Under the pieces are notes generated by a model, which worked only from the letters and a program-made list of their open reading frames with translations, did not search any database and was not told the origin of the DNA. The position numbers and the translations under genes are program-made. Positions 50,615 to 59,626 of a stretch of DNA of 64,000 nt are shown here, one piece after another. Each line of letters begins with the position of its first letter. Within the stretch, counting starts at the first letter, position 1. The stretch spans positions 229,676 through 293,675 of the forward strand of contig JBQVNB010000002.1 in NCBI GenBank assembly GCA_052435735.1, in the 5' to 3' direction. This DNA comes from Aliihoeflea sp052435735. GTDB lineage: Bacteria > Pseudomonadota > Alphaproteobacteria > Rhizobiales > Rhizobiaceae.

Positions 50615-52139
50615 GGTGACGAATCTCGGCGTCCGCTATGGCCGCCACCTTGCGCTCGAAGGCGTATCGGCGAAGATCGCGAAGGGCGAAATCTGCGTCA
50701 TTCTCGGCGCGAACGGTGCCGGCAAATCGAGCTTGCTCAAGGCCATCGCGGGCCTCGTGAAGACCGAGCCCGGCACCGAAATCGCGATGAACGGCAAGCC
50801 GATCCGGGGCGTCAAGGCGCATCGGATAGTCGAGGAAGGCATCGCACTCGTTCCGGAAGGCCGCGGCATTTTCGGCGACCTGACCGTGGCCGAGAACCTG
50901 CAACTCGGCGCATTCGCCGGCCGCGCGCGGCAGGACGAGGCGCAGACGCTGAAGCGCATCTACGAACTCTTCCCGCGCCTTGCCGAGCGCAAGAGCCAGA
51001 TCGCGCGCACCATGTCGGGCGGCGAGCAGCAGATGGTGGCGATCGGCCGCGCGCTGATGTCGAAGCCCGACATCCTGATGCTCGACGAGCCCTCGCTCGG
51101 CCTGTCGCCCCTCCTGTCGAAGGAACTGTTCAAGTCACTGAAGGCCGTGGCTGCCACCGGCGTCGGCATCCTGCTCGTCGAGCAGAACGCCAAGCTCAGC
51201 CTCAAGATCGCCGATCGCGGCTATCTGATCGAGAACGGCCTCATCACCGGCGAGGACACGGCGGTCAACCTGATGAATGACCCGGCCGTCGCCAACGCCT
51301 ATCTCGGCGGCGGCAAGACGGACGATGCCAAGCGTAGCGCGAAGCGCGGCATCGCACTGCCGCCCTTCCTCGCGCTACCCGCCTCGCTCGAGGCGATGGG
51401 CCGGATGGCGGGCGACCTCGCACGTCGCGCCGGCGCGATCCAGACGGCCTTCGTGCGCTATCTGCGCCGTGAAAGCCCGGCGCCGAGCGCCTTTGCCGGG
51501 CGCTACGACCCGAAGGCCGGTCCCGATCCGTGGGACGTCGCCGCCAGGGAAACGGCGCAGCCGAAACCGGCCTCCGCAGATGCCGGCCGCCTCTCCGATC
51601 AGGCGGGAGAACTGGCGCGGCGAGCGCAGGAACGGCTTGCCGCTCACATGATGGCGAACCGTCTGACGCGCGGAGCCGGCACCCCGCAGCCGTCAGAGCG
51701 CCCGGCATTCGTCACGCACTCGACCGAGCCGCGCCGCGCGGAACTTGCGTTCGATGCGGCCGCGCTCGCCGACCGCGCGACCAAGCGGCTTGCCGCCCAT
51801 GTCGCAAGCCGGCGCAGGCCGATCGAGCGGCCCGTCCTGCCGCGCAAGCCGGTCGTCGCGGCGCCAGAAAAGCTCGATGGCGGCCACGGCCTCGTTGGTC
51901 ACAACAGCGCCGGATTCGACATCGACGATGACGACGTGCAGGTCGCCGCAGCTCCCAAACGCATCGACTTGTCCGACGTGGTGGCCCGCGCCGCCGCCAT
52001 CCAGGCCGAGCACGTCGCCGCGCGTCGCAAAACCCTCACCGCGTTCACGATACCGCCGCAACCGGCGGCCACGCTGGACGCCGATTCCCACACGAAGAAG
52101 AAATCGCCCAAAAAGCGGAAGAAGCATAAGGAGGCTTGA
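50607..52139 (+). CDS. Branched-chain amino acid-type ABC ATPase (LivF family) with long repeat-bearing C-terminal extension
   Basis: 510 residues, over twice the usual LivF length (about 235). Residues 1-235 form a complete ATPase: Walker A GANGAGKSSL, signature MSGGEQQMV, Walker B ILMLDEPSLGLS, H-loop VEQNAKLS. Residues about 250-510 are an extension with four related helical segments near 264-288, 328-353, 384-405 and 453-474 (for example AGELARRAQERLAAHMMANR and AALADRATKRLAAHVASRRR), joined by Pro-rich linkers, and a final Lys-rich tail (KKKSPKKRKKHKEA). ATG 50607 overlaps LivG. The extension's role is unknown. Confidence 0.88.
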   Translation: MLEVTNLGVRYGRHLALEGVSAKIAKGEICVILGANGAGKSSLLKAIAGLVKTEPGTEIAMNGKPIRGVKAHRIVEEGIALVPEGRGIFGDLTVAENLQLGAFAGRARQDEAQTLKRIYELFPRLAERKSQIARTMSGGEQQMVAIGRALMSKPDILMLDEPSLGLSPLLSKELFKSLKAVAATGVGILLVEQNAKLSLKIADRGYLIENGLITGEDTAVNLMNDPAVANAYLGGGKTDDAKRSAKRGIALPPFLALPASLEAMGRMAGDLARRAGAIQTAFVRYLRRESPAPSAFAGRYDPKAGPDPWDVAARETAQPKPASADAGRLSDQAGELARRAQERLAAHMMANRLTRGAGTPQPSERPAFVTHSTEPRRAELAFDAAALADRATKRLAAHVASRRRPIERPVLPRKPVVAAPEKLDGGHGLVGHNSAGFDIDDDDVQVAAAPKRIDLSDVVARAAAIQAEHVAARRKTLTAFTIPPQPAATLDADSHTKKKSPKKRKKHKEA

Positions 52140-52141
52140 AA

Positions 52142-53602
52142 ATGGCTCGTGTTTTCGAAGGAATGTATATCGGCGGCGGCTGGTCCGCGACGAAGAAGAC
52201 CTTCAAGGATCTGAACCCGGCCGACGGCTCGGTGTGGGCTGAGGTGCCGGATTCCGGCCGCGCCGAGACCGCTGCCGCCATCGAGGCCGCGCACAAGGCG
52301 TTCCCCGAATGGGCCGCGCTGCCCTTCTCCAAGCGCGCGCATTATCTCCATAAGGCGGCCGAGATCTGGGAGCGCCGCAAGATGGAAATCGTCGATGCGA
52401 TCCAGGCCGAAGGCGGCGGCTGGTTCGGCAAGGGCATGTTCGAGACCGGCTACGTGACGGAAGTCTTCCACGCCGCCGCGGCGTCGGTCTGGAACCCGAT
52501 CGGCGAGGTCATGCCGTCAGAATACGGCAAGGTCTCGATGGCGACGCGCCGCCCGATGGGCGTCGTCTCGGTCATCTCGCCATGGAATTTCCCCTGCATC
52601 CTCACCGCGCGCGGCTTCCTGTTCCCGCTCGTCGCCGGCAACACGATCGTCTTGAAGCCGTCCGAGGAAACGCCTTATCTCGGCGGCCTGCTCTTCGCCG
52701 AAATCTTCGAGGAAGCAGGCCTGCCCAAGGGCGTCTTCAACGTCGTCACCTGCTCGCGCGAGAACGTGGCCGAGGTCGGCGACGAACTGATCGAGCATCC
52801 TTATGTGAAGGGCATTTCCTTCACCGGCTCGACGGCCGTCGGCCGTCAGGTCGCGGCGAAGGCCGGCGCGCATCTGAAGAAGTGCTGCGTCGAGCTCGGC
52901 GGCAAGGATTCGTTGATCGTGTGCGACGATGCCGAGATGGAGCGCGCCACACAGGCCGCCAATTTCGGCTCCTTCATGCATCAGGGCCAGATCTGCATGT
53001 CGGTCGAAAAGGTGCTCGTGCACGAGAAGATCTTCGACGATTTCCTGGCGAAGTTCGTCGAGCGCGCGAAGAAGCTCAAGGTCGGCGACCCGACCAAGAG
53101 CAAGGAGCACATCATCGGCCCGCTCATCAACGACAAGCAGGTCGCCAAGGTGAAGGAACAGCTCGACGACGCCATCGCCAAGGGCGCGAAGGTGGTGCTC
53201 GGCGGCAAGATCGAAGGCCGCTTCGTCGAGCCGACCATCCTGACCGGCGTAACGCCGGACATGAAGATCTACCAGGACGAAACCTTCGGGCCCGTCGTGC
53301 CGGTGATCCCGTTCCGCACCGATGACGAGGCGATCGAGATCGCCAATGACAGCGAATACGGCCTCTCGGCCGGCGTCATGACCCGCGATGAGGGCAGGGG
53401 ACTTGCCATCGTCAACAAGCTCGACACTGGAAATTGCCACATCAACTGCTCGTCGGTGAACGATGAGCCGCATGTTCCGTTCGGCGGTTTCAAGGCGTCG
53501 GGCGTCGGCAAGCACGGTGGCCGCTGGTCACTCGAAACCTTCACTGAAACGCGCTGGATCACGCTTGATCGTGGCGGTCGGCCCTATCCGCCGATGTTCT
53601 GA
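52142..53602 (+). CDS. Aldehyde dehydrogenase (benzaldehyde/vanillin dehydrogenase type)
   Basis: A 486-residue NAD(P)-dependent dehydrogenase: SVISPWNFPCIL with the catalytic Asn, FTGSTAVGRQ, ELGGKDSLIV with the general-base Glu, and FMHQGQICMSVEKV with the nucleophilic Cys. The VNDEPHVPFGGFKASGVGKH stretch places it with aromatic aldehyde enzymes. AAGGAGG lies 7 bases before ATG 52142, right after livF. It is similar in type to the dehydrogenase at 45281-46729. A strong palindromic terminator follows. Confidence 0.9.
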   Translation: MARVFEGMYIGGGWSATKKTFKDLNPADGSVWAEVPDSGRAETAAAIEAAHKAFPEWAALPFSKRAHYLHKAAEIWERRKMEIVDAIQAEGGGWFGKGMFETGYVTEVFHAAAASVWNPIGEVMPSEYGKVSMATRRPMGVVSVISPWNFPCILTARGFLFPLVAGNTIVLKPSEETPYLGGLLFAEIFEEAGLPKGVFNVVTCSRENVAEVGDELIEHPYVKGISFTGSTAVGRQVAAKAGAHLKKCCVELGGKDSLIVCDDAEMERATQAANFGSFMHQGQICMSVEKVLVHEKIFDDFLAKFVERAKKLKVGDPTKSKEHIIGPLINDKQVAKVKEQLDDAIAKGAKVVLGGKIEGRFVEPTILTGVTPDMKIYQDETFGPVVPVIPFRTDDEAIEIANDSEYGLSAGVMTRDEGRGLAIVNKLDTGNCHINCSSVNDEPHVPFGGFKASGVGKHGGRWSLETFTETRWITLDRGGRPYPPMF

Positions 53603-53612
53603 TCGAAACGGG

Positions 53613-53641
53613 AAAGGCCGGGCAATTGCCCGGCCTTTTTC
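53613..53641. terminator. Bidirectional terminator between the aldehyde and formate operons
   Basis: A perfect 26-base palindrome (53613-53638) of AAAGGCCGGGCAA and its complement, followed by Ts on either strand. It serves the aldehyde dehydrogenase operon from the left and the formate dehydrogenase operon, whose last stop codon is at 53642-53644, from the right. Confidence 0.88.
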
Positions 53642-53980
53642 TTAGCCCTGTGATGCGGCGATGCGCGATTTGGTTTCGCCGGATGCCTCGCCCTTATCGC
53701 CCGGCACACCGGCATTGGCCTGCCGCGACTGTTCCGGGCTGATCGGTGCCCCGGGGCGACGAATTGTGGCGGCGGCTTCCAGCACGATCGGCTTCAGCCC
53801 TTGGCCGCCCTTGTCGACCACTTCGAAGAAGTGACCACGCATGCGCGGTTCCCAGAACTTGTTGATGTGCTCCGCCACGCCGGCGACGCCCATGTCGTGC
53901 GGCTTCGATTCGAAGAACGTGCCGATCTGGTTCGCCATGCGGATCAGCTTCGTGTGGGGGTTGAAGGCCTCATGCGACAT
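53642..53980 (-). CDS. fdsD: Formate dehydrogenase delta subunit
   Basis: A 112-residue small subunit of the cytoplasmic NAD-dependent molybdenum formate dehydrogenase. The conserved start KLIRMANQIGTFFESKPHD and the HINKFWEPRMRGHFFEVV stretch are diagnostic. The C-terminal 40 residues are polar and longer than in many homologues. It overlaps the fdhD stop by 11 bases and is the last gene of the operon. Confidence 0.9.
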   Translation of the reverse strand: MSHEAFNPHTKLIRMANQIGTFFESKPHDMGVAGVAEHINKFWEPRMRGHFFEVVDKGGQGLKPIVLEAAATIRRPGAPISPEQSRQANAGVPGDKGEASGETKSRIAASQG

Positions 53981-54794
53981 GGGTGCTGCTCTCGGGTGTC
54001 AGACGTTCGGGATGGGTGAATATGTCGAATTCGTCGCCGCGCACCAGCGCGACGAGGCTCATGCCGGCGTCTTCGGCGGTGCGGATCGCGAGCGCCGTCG
54101 GCGCCGAAACGGCAATGATGAAGGACGCGCCGATCGCGGCGGTCTTCTGCACCATCTCGACCGAAACGCGGCTCGTGACGACGACCGCTCCCGTCGAACC
54201 GTCCACGCCTGCCTGCGCCAATGCGCCGGCAAGCTTGTCGAGCGCATTGTGCCGACCGACATCCTCGCGTGCCAGGATGATGCCGCGGCCGGGAACGTAA
54301 CATCCTGCAGCGTGTACGGCGCCGGTTTCCTTGTGGAGCGGCTGCACCTTAGACAGGAGCCGGATTGCTTGCGTGATGTCGTGCGCGGAAAGCGCCAGCG
54401 CCGCGTCGGATACGCCACGCACGGCACGCATCGCTTCCTCGATGGATTCGATGCCGCACAGCCCGCAGCCCACCGGCCCGGCAAGACGCCGCCGCCGTGC
54501 CTCGAACCGCGTGTTCGCCTTGTCGAAAAGGCGGATCTGGATGTCGATCCCCGCGCCATGATCCTCGACGTTGATCGCCTCGATCTCGTCAAGCGACGCG
54601 ATGATGCCTTCCGTCAGCGAGAACCCGATCGCGAAATCCTCGAGGTCCGCGGGCGAGGCCATCATCACGGCATGCGTCGTGCCGCCATAAGACAGCGCGA
54701 CCGGCGTTTCCTCGGGAACATTGCGGTCGGCGGTGGATGTGCCTGTCGTGCGGTGGGCGAGGCGGGGGAGGGTGGTGATTGGCGGACGGGTCAT
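53970..54794 (-). CDS. fdhD: Formate dehydrogenase accessory sulfurtransferase
   Basis: A 274-residue FdhD (FdsC-type) protein that passes sulfur to the molybdenum cofactor and is needed for active enzyme. The cysteine loop is GPVGCGLCGIE near residue 107; the family motif REDVGRHNALDK lies near 175. It starts downstream of a large inverted repeat that separates it from fdsA, so its expression may be partly uncoupled. Confidence 0.93.
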   Translation of the reverse strand: MTRPPITTLPRLAHRTTGTSTADRNVPEETPVALSYGGTTHAVMMASPADLEDFAIGFSLTEGIIASLDEIEAINVEDHGAGIDIQIRLFDKANTRFEARRRRLAGPVGCGLCGIESIEEAMRAVRGVSDAALALSAHDITQAIRLLSKVQPLHKETGAVHAAGCYVPGRGIILAREDVGRHNALDKLAGALAQAGVDGSTGAVVVTSRVSVEMVQKTAAIGASFIIAVSAPTALAIRTAEDAGMSLVALVRGDEFDIFTHPERLTPESSTHVA

Positions 54795-54827
54795 CGGAAA
54801 GGACCTCCGAGGGTCCGGCGCTTTACG

Positions 54828-54949
54828 GCGCCCCCCTCTGTCCTGCCGGACATCAACCCCCCATGGGGGGAGATCACGCGCGTTATACTCTGCGATTGGC
54901 TGATCTCCCCCCTCGCGGGGGTGTTGTCCGGCAGGACAGAGGGGGGCGC
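54828..54949. repeat. Large inverted-repeat element between fdsA and fdhD
   Basis: Two 49-base arms (54828-54876 and 54901-54949) are almost exact inverted copies, with a 24-base loop. Each arm contains the block CTCTGTCCTGCCGGACA and its own C-run/G-run hairpin. The block resembles an extragenic palindromic repeat common in Hyphomicrobiales genomes, in my recollection. The cruciform or RNA stem would be very stable. Confidence 0.85.
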
Positions 54950-54976
54950 GAAGGAACTCGCCATCTCAGGTTTCCC

Positions 54977-57850
54977 TCACTCCGCCGCCTCCAGCGGCCT
55001 TGCGATCCGCCGCGACTGCCGCGCCTGGTCTTGGTAGTCCACCTGCCAGTCGGAAGGACCGTTGGATGGCGTCACCTGAACCGCTGTGACCTTGTATTCC
55101 GGACAGTTCGTCGCCCAGTCGGAGAAATCGGTGGTGATGACGTTGGCCTGCGTGTTCGGGTGGTGGAAGGTCGTGTAGACCACGCCCGGGGCGACGCGCT
55201 CGGTGATCAGCGAGCGCAGCGTCGTCTCGCCGGCACGGCTCGCCAACCGCACCCAGTCGCCGTCGCGAAGGCCGCGTTGTTCGGCGTCGTGCGGATGGAT
55301 TTCCAGCCGGTCCTCGTCATGCCAGACGACGTTCTCGGTACGCCGCGTCTGCGCGCCGACATTGTACTGCGACAGGATGCGTCCGGTCGTGAGCAGCAGC
55401 GGGAAGCGTGGTCCGGTCTTCTCGTCGGTGGCGACATATTCGGTGCGGATGAACTTGCCCTTACCACGCACGAAACCGTCGATATGCATGATCGGCGTCC
55501 CGAGCGGGGACTTCTCGTTACAGGGCCACTGAACCGAGCCCATCTGGTCGAGATATTCGTAGGAAACGAGTTGGAACGACGGCGTGGTCCTGGCGATCTC
55601 GTCCATGATCTCCGACGGGTGCGCGTAGTTCCAGTCGAGCCCCATCGCCTGGGCGAGCTTCTGCGTGACTTCCCAGTCGGCAAGCCCGTTCTTCGGCGCC
55701 ATCACCTTGCGCACGCGGTTGATGCGGCGCTCGGCATTGGTGAAGGTCCCGTCCTTCTCGAGGAAGGTCGAGCCCGGCAGGAAGACGTGGGCGTAGTTCG
55801 CCGTCTCGTTGAGGAAGAGGTCGTGGACGACGACGCACTCCATCGCGGCGAGGCCGGCCGAGACGTGGCTCGTGTCCGGGTCCGACTGAAGGATGTCCTC
55901 GCCCTGGATATAGATGCCCCTGAACGTGCCTTCGACGGCCGCATCCAGCATGTTGGGAATGCGCAGACCCGGCTCGTTGTCGAGCTTGGTACCCCACAGG
56001 CTCTCGTAGATATCGCGAACGGCGTCGCCCGAGATGTGGCGATAGCCCGGCAATTCGTGCGGGAACGAGCCCATGTCACACGCGCCCTGCACGTTGTTCT
56101 GGCCGCGCAGCGGGTTCACGCCGACGCCCGGACGGCCGATATTGCCTGTCGCCATGGCAAGGTTGGCGATCGCCATGACGGTGGTCGAACCCTGGGAATG
56201 TTCGGTGACGCCGAGCCCGTAATAGATCGCGCCGTTTCCGCCCCTGGCGTAAAGACGCGCGGCTCCACGGATTTCCTCCGGGTCGATGCCGGCGAGCGCG
56301 CCGACGGTTTCCGGCGAGTTCTGTTCCTCGGCGACGAAGGCCGCCCAGTCCTCGAATTCCGACCAGTCGCAGCGCTCGCGGATGAACGCCTCGTCGAACA
56401 ACCCTTCGGTGACGATGACATGGGCAAGCGCGGTCAGCACCGCGACATTGGTGCCGGGCTTAAGGGGCAAATGGTGCTGCGCCTCGACATGCGCCGAACG
56501 CACGATGTCCGTGCGGCGCGGATCGAGCACGATCAGCTTGGCGCCCTGGCGCAGGCGCTTCTTCAGCCGCGAGGCGAAGACGGGATGGCCGTCGGTCGGG
56601 TTGGCGCCGATGATCATCACGACGTCCGTCTGTTCGACGCTATCGAAATCCTGCGTGCCGGCAGAGGTGCCGTAGGTCTGGCCAAGCCCATAGCCTGTCG
56701 GCGAATGGCAGACGCGCGCGCAGGTATCGACATTGTTGTTGCCGAAGCCCTGGCGGATCAGTTTTTGGACGAGATAGGTCTCCTCGTTGGTGCAGCGCGA
56801 GGAGGTGATGCCGCCGATCGCGCCCTTGCCATACTGGTACTGGATGCGCCGGAATTCCTTTGCGATATGGGCGAACGCTTCATCCCACGTCACCTCCCGC
56901 CACGGATCGCTGATCTTCTCGCGAACCATCGGGTTGAGGATGCGATCCTTGTGATTGGAGTACCCGTAGGCAAAGCGGCCCTTGACGCAGGAGTGCCCGC
57001 GATTGGCCTTGCCGTCCTTCCACGGCACCATGCGGATCAGGTCCTCGCCCTGCATTTCCGCCTTGAACGAACACCCGACGCCGCAATAGGCGCAGGTCGT
57101 GACGACCGAACTCGTGGGCATGCCCTTTTCGAGCACGGACTTCTCGCGCAGCGCATCGGTCGGGCAGGCCTGCACGCAGGCGCCGCAGGAAACGCATTCC
57201 GATGCGAGGAAATCGGTAGGACCGGCGGCGATGCGGGATTCGAAGCCGCGCCCCTCGACGGTCAGCGCGAACGTGCCCTGCACCTCCTCACAGGCCCTGA
57301 CGCAGCGCGAGCAGACGATGCACTGTGCCGGGTCGTATGTGAAATAGGGGTTCGACGCATCGCGCGCGATGTAGTCGATGTTGAGCGAGCCGTTGCCCGG
57401 CGCGACATGGTTGCGGCCATCCGTGCCGTAGCGGTTCTCGGTGAGGCCCGTCGACTGGACGACGGCGTCGAACTCGCTGCCGCCGAGGCCAGAATTCGCG
57501 TCCCAACCGAGCGGATGGTCCGAGACGTAAAGCTCCATGACACCGCGCCGGATCGCACTCAGCCGGTCGGACTGCGTTTTCACGGAAATGCCCTCGGCGA
57601 CGGGCGTCGTGCAGGAAGCCGGCGTGCCGCCGCGCCCGTCGATCTCGACGAGGCAGACGCGGCACGAGCCGAAGGAATCCAGCATGTCCGTCGCGCACAG
57701 CTTCGGAATCTCGGTGCCGATCTCCATCGCCGCCCGCATGATCGACGTGCCTTCCGGCACGGTGACCGAGCGTCCGTCGATCGTGAGCGTGATCTGCTTT
57801 TCAGCCTTGGAGGCCGGCGTGCCGTAGTCGATTTCGTGGATGAGACCCAT
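54977..57850 (-). CDS. fdsA: Formate dehydrogenase alpha subunit (molybdopterin, NAD-dependent)
   Basis: A 957-residue catalytic subunit oxidising formate to CO2. N-terminal [2Fe-2S] domain (FGSCRVCLVEIDG, cysteines also upstream and at PASC), ferredoxin clusters CIVCSRCVRAC and CVSCGACVQACP, a further [4Fe-4S] motif CAYCGVGC, then the bis-MGD domain. Mo ligand C381 and H382 lie in RVCHSPTGYG; R582 lies in PLRGQNN. All match Rhodobacter FdsA positions with a shift of five. Cys, not selenocysteine, is used. ATG 57850 has AGGAG at 8 bases. Confidence 0.96.
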   Translation of the reverse strand: MGLIHEIDYGTPASKAEKQITLTIDGRSVTVPEGTSIMRAAMEIGTEIPKLCATDMLDSFGSCRVCLVEIDGRGGTPASCTTPVAEGISVKTQSDRLSAIRRGVMELYVSDHPLGWDANSGLGGSEFDAVVQSTGLTENRYGTDGRNHVAPGNGSLNIDYIARDASNPYFTYDPAQCIVCSRCVRACEEVQGTFALTVEGRGFESRIAAGPTDFLASECVSCGACVQACPTDALREKSVLEKGMPTSSVVTTCAYCGVGCSFKAEMQGEDLIRMVPWKDGKANRGHSCVKGRFAYGYSNHKDRILNPMVREKISDPWREVTWDEAFAHIAKEFRRIQYQYGKGAIGGITSSRCTNEETYLVQKLIRQGFGNNNVDTCARVCHSPTGYGLGQTYGTSAGTQDFDSVEQTDVVMIIGANPTDGHPVFASRLKKRLRQGAKLIVLDPRRTDIVRSAHVEAQHHLPLKPGTNVAVLTALAHVIVTEGLFDEAFIRERCDWSEFEDWAAFVAEEQNSPETVGALAGIDPEEIRGAARLYARGGNGAIYYGLGVTEHSQGSTTVMAIANLAMATGNIGRPGVGVNPLRGQNNVQGACDMGSFPHELPGYRHISGDAVRDIYESLWGTKLDNEPGLRIPNMLDAAVEGTFRGIYIQGEDILQSDPDTSHVSAGLAAMECVVVHDLFLNETANYAHVFLPGSTFLEKDGTFTNAERRINRVRKVMAPKNGLADWEVTQKLAQAMGLDWNYAHPSEIMDEIARTTPSFQLVSYEYLDQMGSVQWPCNEKSPLGTPIMHIDGFVRGKGKFIRTEYVATDEKTGPRFPLLLTTGRILSQYNVGAQTRRTENVVWHDEDRLEIHPHDAEQRGLRDGDWVRLASRAGETTLRSLITERVAPGVVYTTFHHPNTQANVITTDFSDWATNCPEYKVTAVQVTPSNGPSDWQVDYQDQARQSRRIARPLEAAE

Positions 57851-57860
57851 GGGAATACTC

Positions 57861-58076
57861 CTAGCGGTCCGTTTTTTCTGCAAGCGTGTGGGCGACGAGG
57901 GCGTTCGCATGGCCGTGACCGAGGCCATGTTCGCTCTTGAGCCAGTTCACGATTTCCATGTGCTTCGTACCCGTCCGGCCCTGAATGAGCGCAGTCCAGT
58001 GCGTGATCGGCTGGCCATAGGTCTTCTCGATCGATGGAAAATAGGAGGCGGGGCCTTTGACTTTTTCGGCGCTCAT
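57861..58076 (-). CDS. DUF4287 domain protein inside the formate dehydrogenase operon
   Basis: A 71-residue small protein containing a DUF4287 domain (SYFPSIEKTYGQPITHWTAL; GLGHGHANALVAH). The start overlaps the fdsB stop by 4 bases, and it ends 10 bases before fdsA, so it is cotranslated with the dehydrogenase subunits. The usual fds order has no gene here. Its function is unknown; a role in assembly or stability of the complex is only a guess from position. Confidence 0.82.
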   Translation of the reverse strand: MSAEKVKGPASYFPSIEKTYGQPITHWTALIQGRTGTKHMEIVNWLKSEHGLGHGHANALVAHTLAEKTDR

Positions 58077-59626
58077 TCCGCTGCCTCCTTGTGGGCGCGG
58101 GGCGCAAAGTCATCCGGGAAATGCGTGATGGCGCTCATCACCGGATAGGGCGTGAAGCCGCCCAGCGCGCAGAGCGACCCGAATTTCATCGTGTTGCAAA
58201 GGTCCGAGACGAGCGCGAGGTTTGCCTCCGGCTCGATGCCGGCGCCGATTCTGTCCAGCGTCTCGACCCCGCGTGTGGAGCCGATGCGGCACGGCGTGCA
58301 CTTGCCGCAGGATTCCACCGCGCAGAACTCCATAGCGAAGCGCGCCTGAGAGAGCATGTCGGCGCTGTCGTCGAAAACGACGATGCCGGCATGGCCGATC
58401 AGCCCGTCCTTTGCGGCGAACGCTTCGTAGTCGAACGGCGTGTCGAACAGCGCACGCGGGAAATAGGCGCCGAGCGGTCCGCCGACCTGCACCGCCTTGA
58501 CCGGGCGACCCGAAGCCGTCCCTTCGCCGATCTCGTCGACGATCTCGCCCAGCGTCATGCCGAACGCGGCTTCGAACAGCCCACCATGCTTGACGTTGCC
58601 GGCGATCTGGATCGGTATGGTGCCGCGCGAGCGGCCCATGCCGAAATCCTTGTAGTGCGCCGCGCCCTTGTCGAGGATGATCGGCACGGAGGCGAGCGAG
58701 ATGACGTTGTTGACAACGGTCGGCTTGCCGAAGAGCCCCTGTAGCGCAGGGAGCGGCGGCTTGGCGCGCACCACGCCCCGCTTGCCCTCCAGCGAATTCA
58801 ACAGCGAGGTTTCCTCGCCGCACACATAGGCGCCAGCGCCGACGCGCACTTCCATGTCGAACGCATGCGCAGAGCCGAGCACGCGCGGCCCGAGGACGCC
58901 CGCGCCGCGCGCAACGTCGATGGCCGCGTTCATGGTCGCGACCGCGTGCGGATACTCCGAGCGGATATAGATGTAGCCCTTGGTCGCGCCCGTCGCGATG
59001 CCGGCGATCGCCATGCCCTCGATCAGCACGAACGGGTCGCCCTCCATGATCATCCGGTCGGCAAAGGTGCCCGAGTCGCCCTCGTCGGCATTGCAGACGA
59101 CATATTTGCGTTCGCCCGGCGCATCGTGGACGGTTTTCCACTTGATACCGGTCGGAAAACCCGCCCCGCCGCGGCCGCGCAGGCCGGATTCGGTCACGGT
59201 CGCGACGATGTCGAGCGGCGCCATCGAGACTGCCTTCTCGAGCCCGACGAGACCGCCAAGGGCGCGGTAGTCGTCGAGCGAAACGGGATCGATGATGCCG
59301 CAGCGCGCGAATGTGAGGCGCGTCTGGCGGGCGAGAAACGGAATCTCCTCCGGCTTGCCGAGCGACTTTTCATGCTTGTCGCCAACAAGGAAATCCGCGT
59401 CGAACAGTGAGGCGACGTCGGACGCGCGAACCGGGCCATAGGCGACACGGCCAGTCGCCGTCTTCACCTCGACCATCGGCTCCAGCCAGTAGAGCCCGCG
59501 CGACCCCGTGCGCACGATCTTCGCCTCGATCCCGCGTGCGGCAAGCTCGGCCTCAACCGCCTTCGCGACCTTATCGGCCCCGAGCGCCAGCGCCCCGGAA
59601 TCGCGGGGAATGTAGATGGTCGTCAT
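58073..59626 (-). CDS. fdsB: Formate dehydrogenase beta subunit (NADH-binding)
   Basis: A 517-residue diaphorase subunit that passes electrons from FdsA to NAD. An N-terminal thioredoxin-like segment (about 1-100) precedes a NuoF-like domain: FMN/NADH motif GLRGRGGAGFPTG near residue 151, then CGEETSLL and the [4Fe-4S] motif ESCGKCTPCRIGS. ATG 59626 overlaps the fdsG stop by 4 bases. Confidence 0.95.
   Translation of the reverse strand: MTTIYIPRDSGALALGADKVAKAVEAELAARGIEAKIVRTGSRGLYWLEPMVEVKTATGRVAYGPVRASDVASLFDADFLVGDKHEKSLGKPEEIPFLARQTRLTFARCGIIDPVSLDDYRALGGLVGLEKAVSMAPLDIVATVTESGLRGRGGAGFPTGIKWKTVHDAPGERKYVVCNADEGDSGTFADRMIMEGDPFVLIEGMAIAGIATGATKGYIYIRSEYPHAVATMNAAIDVARGAGVLGPRVLGSAHAFDMEVRVGAGAYVCGEETSLLNSLEGKRGVVRAKPPLPALQGLFGKPTVVNNVISLASVPIILDKGAAHYKDFGMGRSRGTIPIQIAGNVKHGGLFEAAFGMTLGEIVDEIGEGTASGRPVKAVQVGGPLGAYFPRALFDTPFDYEAFAAKDGLIGHAGIVVFDDSADMLSQARFAMEFCAVESCGKCTPCRIGSTRGVETLDRIGAGIEPEANLALVSDLCNTMKFGSLCALGGFTPYPVMSAITHFPDDFAPRAHKEAAE

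Noticed and set aside
54779..57940. A 1053-codon open frame on the plus strand opposite fdsA
   Set aside because: It lies antisense to a gene with complete catalytic motifs, has no recognisable domain and crosses the inverted repeat. Long antisense frames are expected at this base composition.
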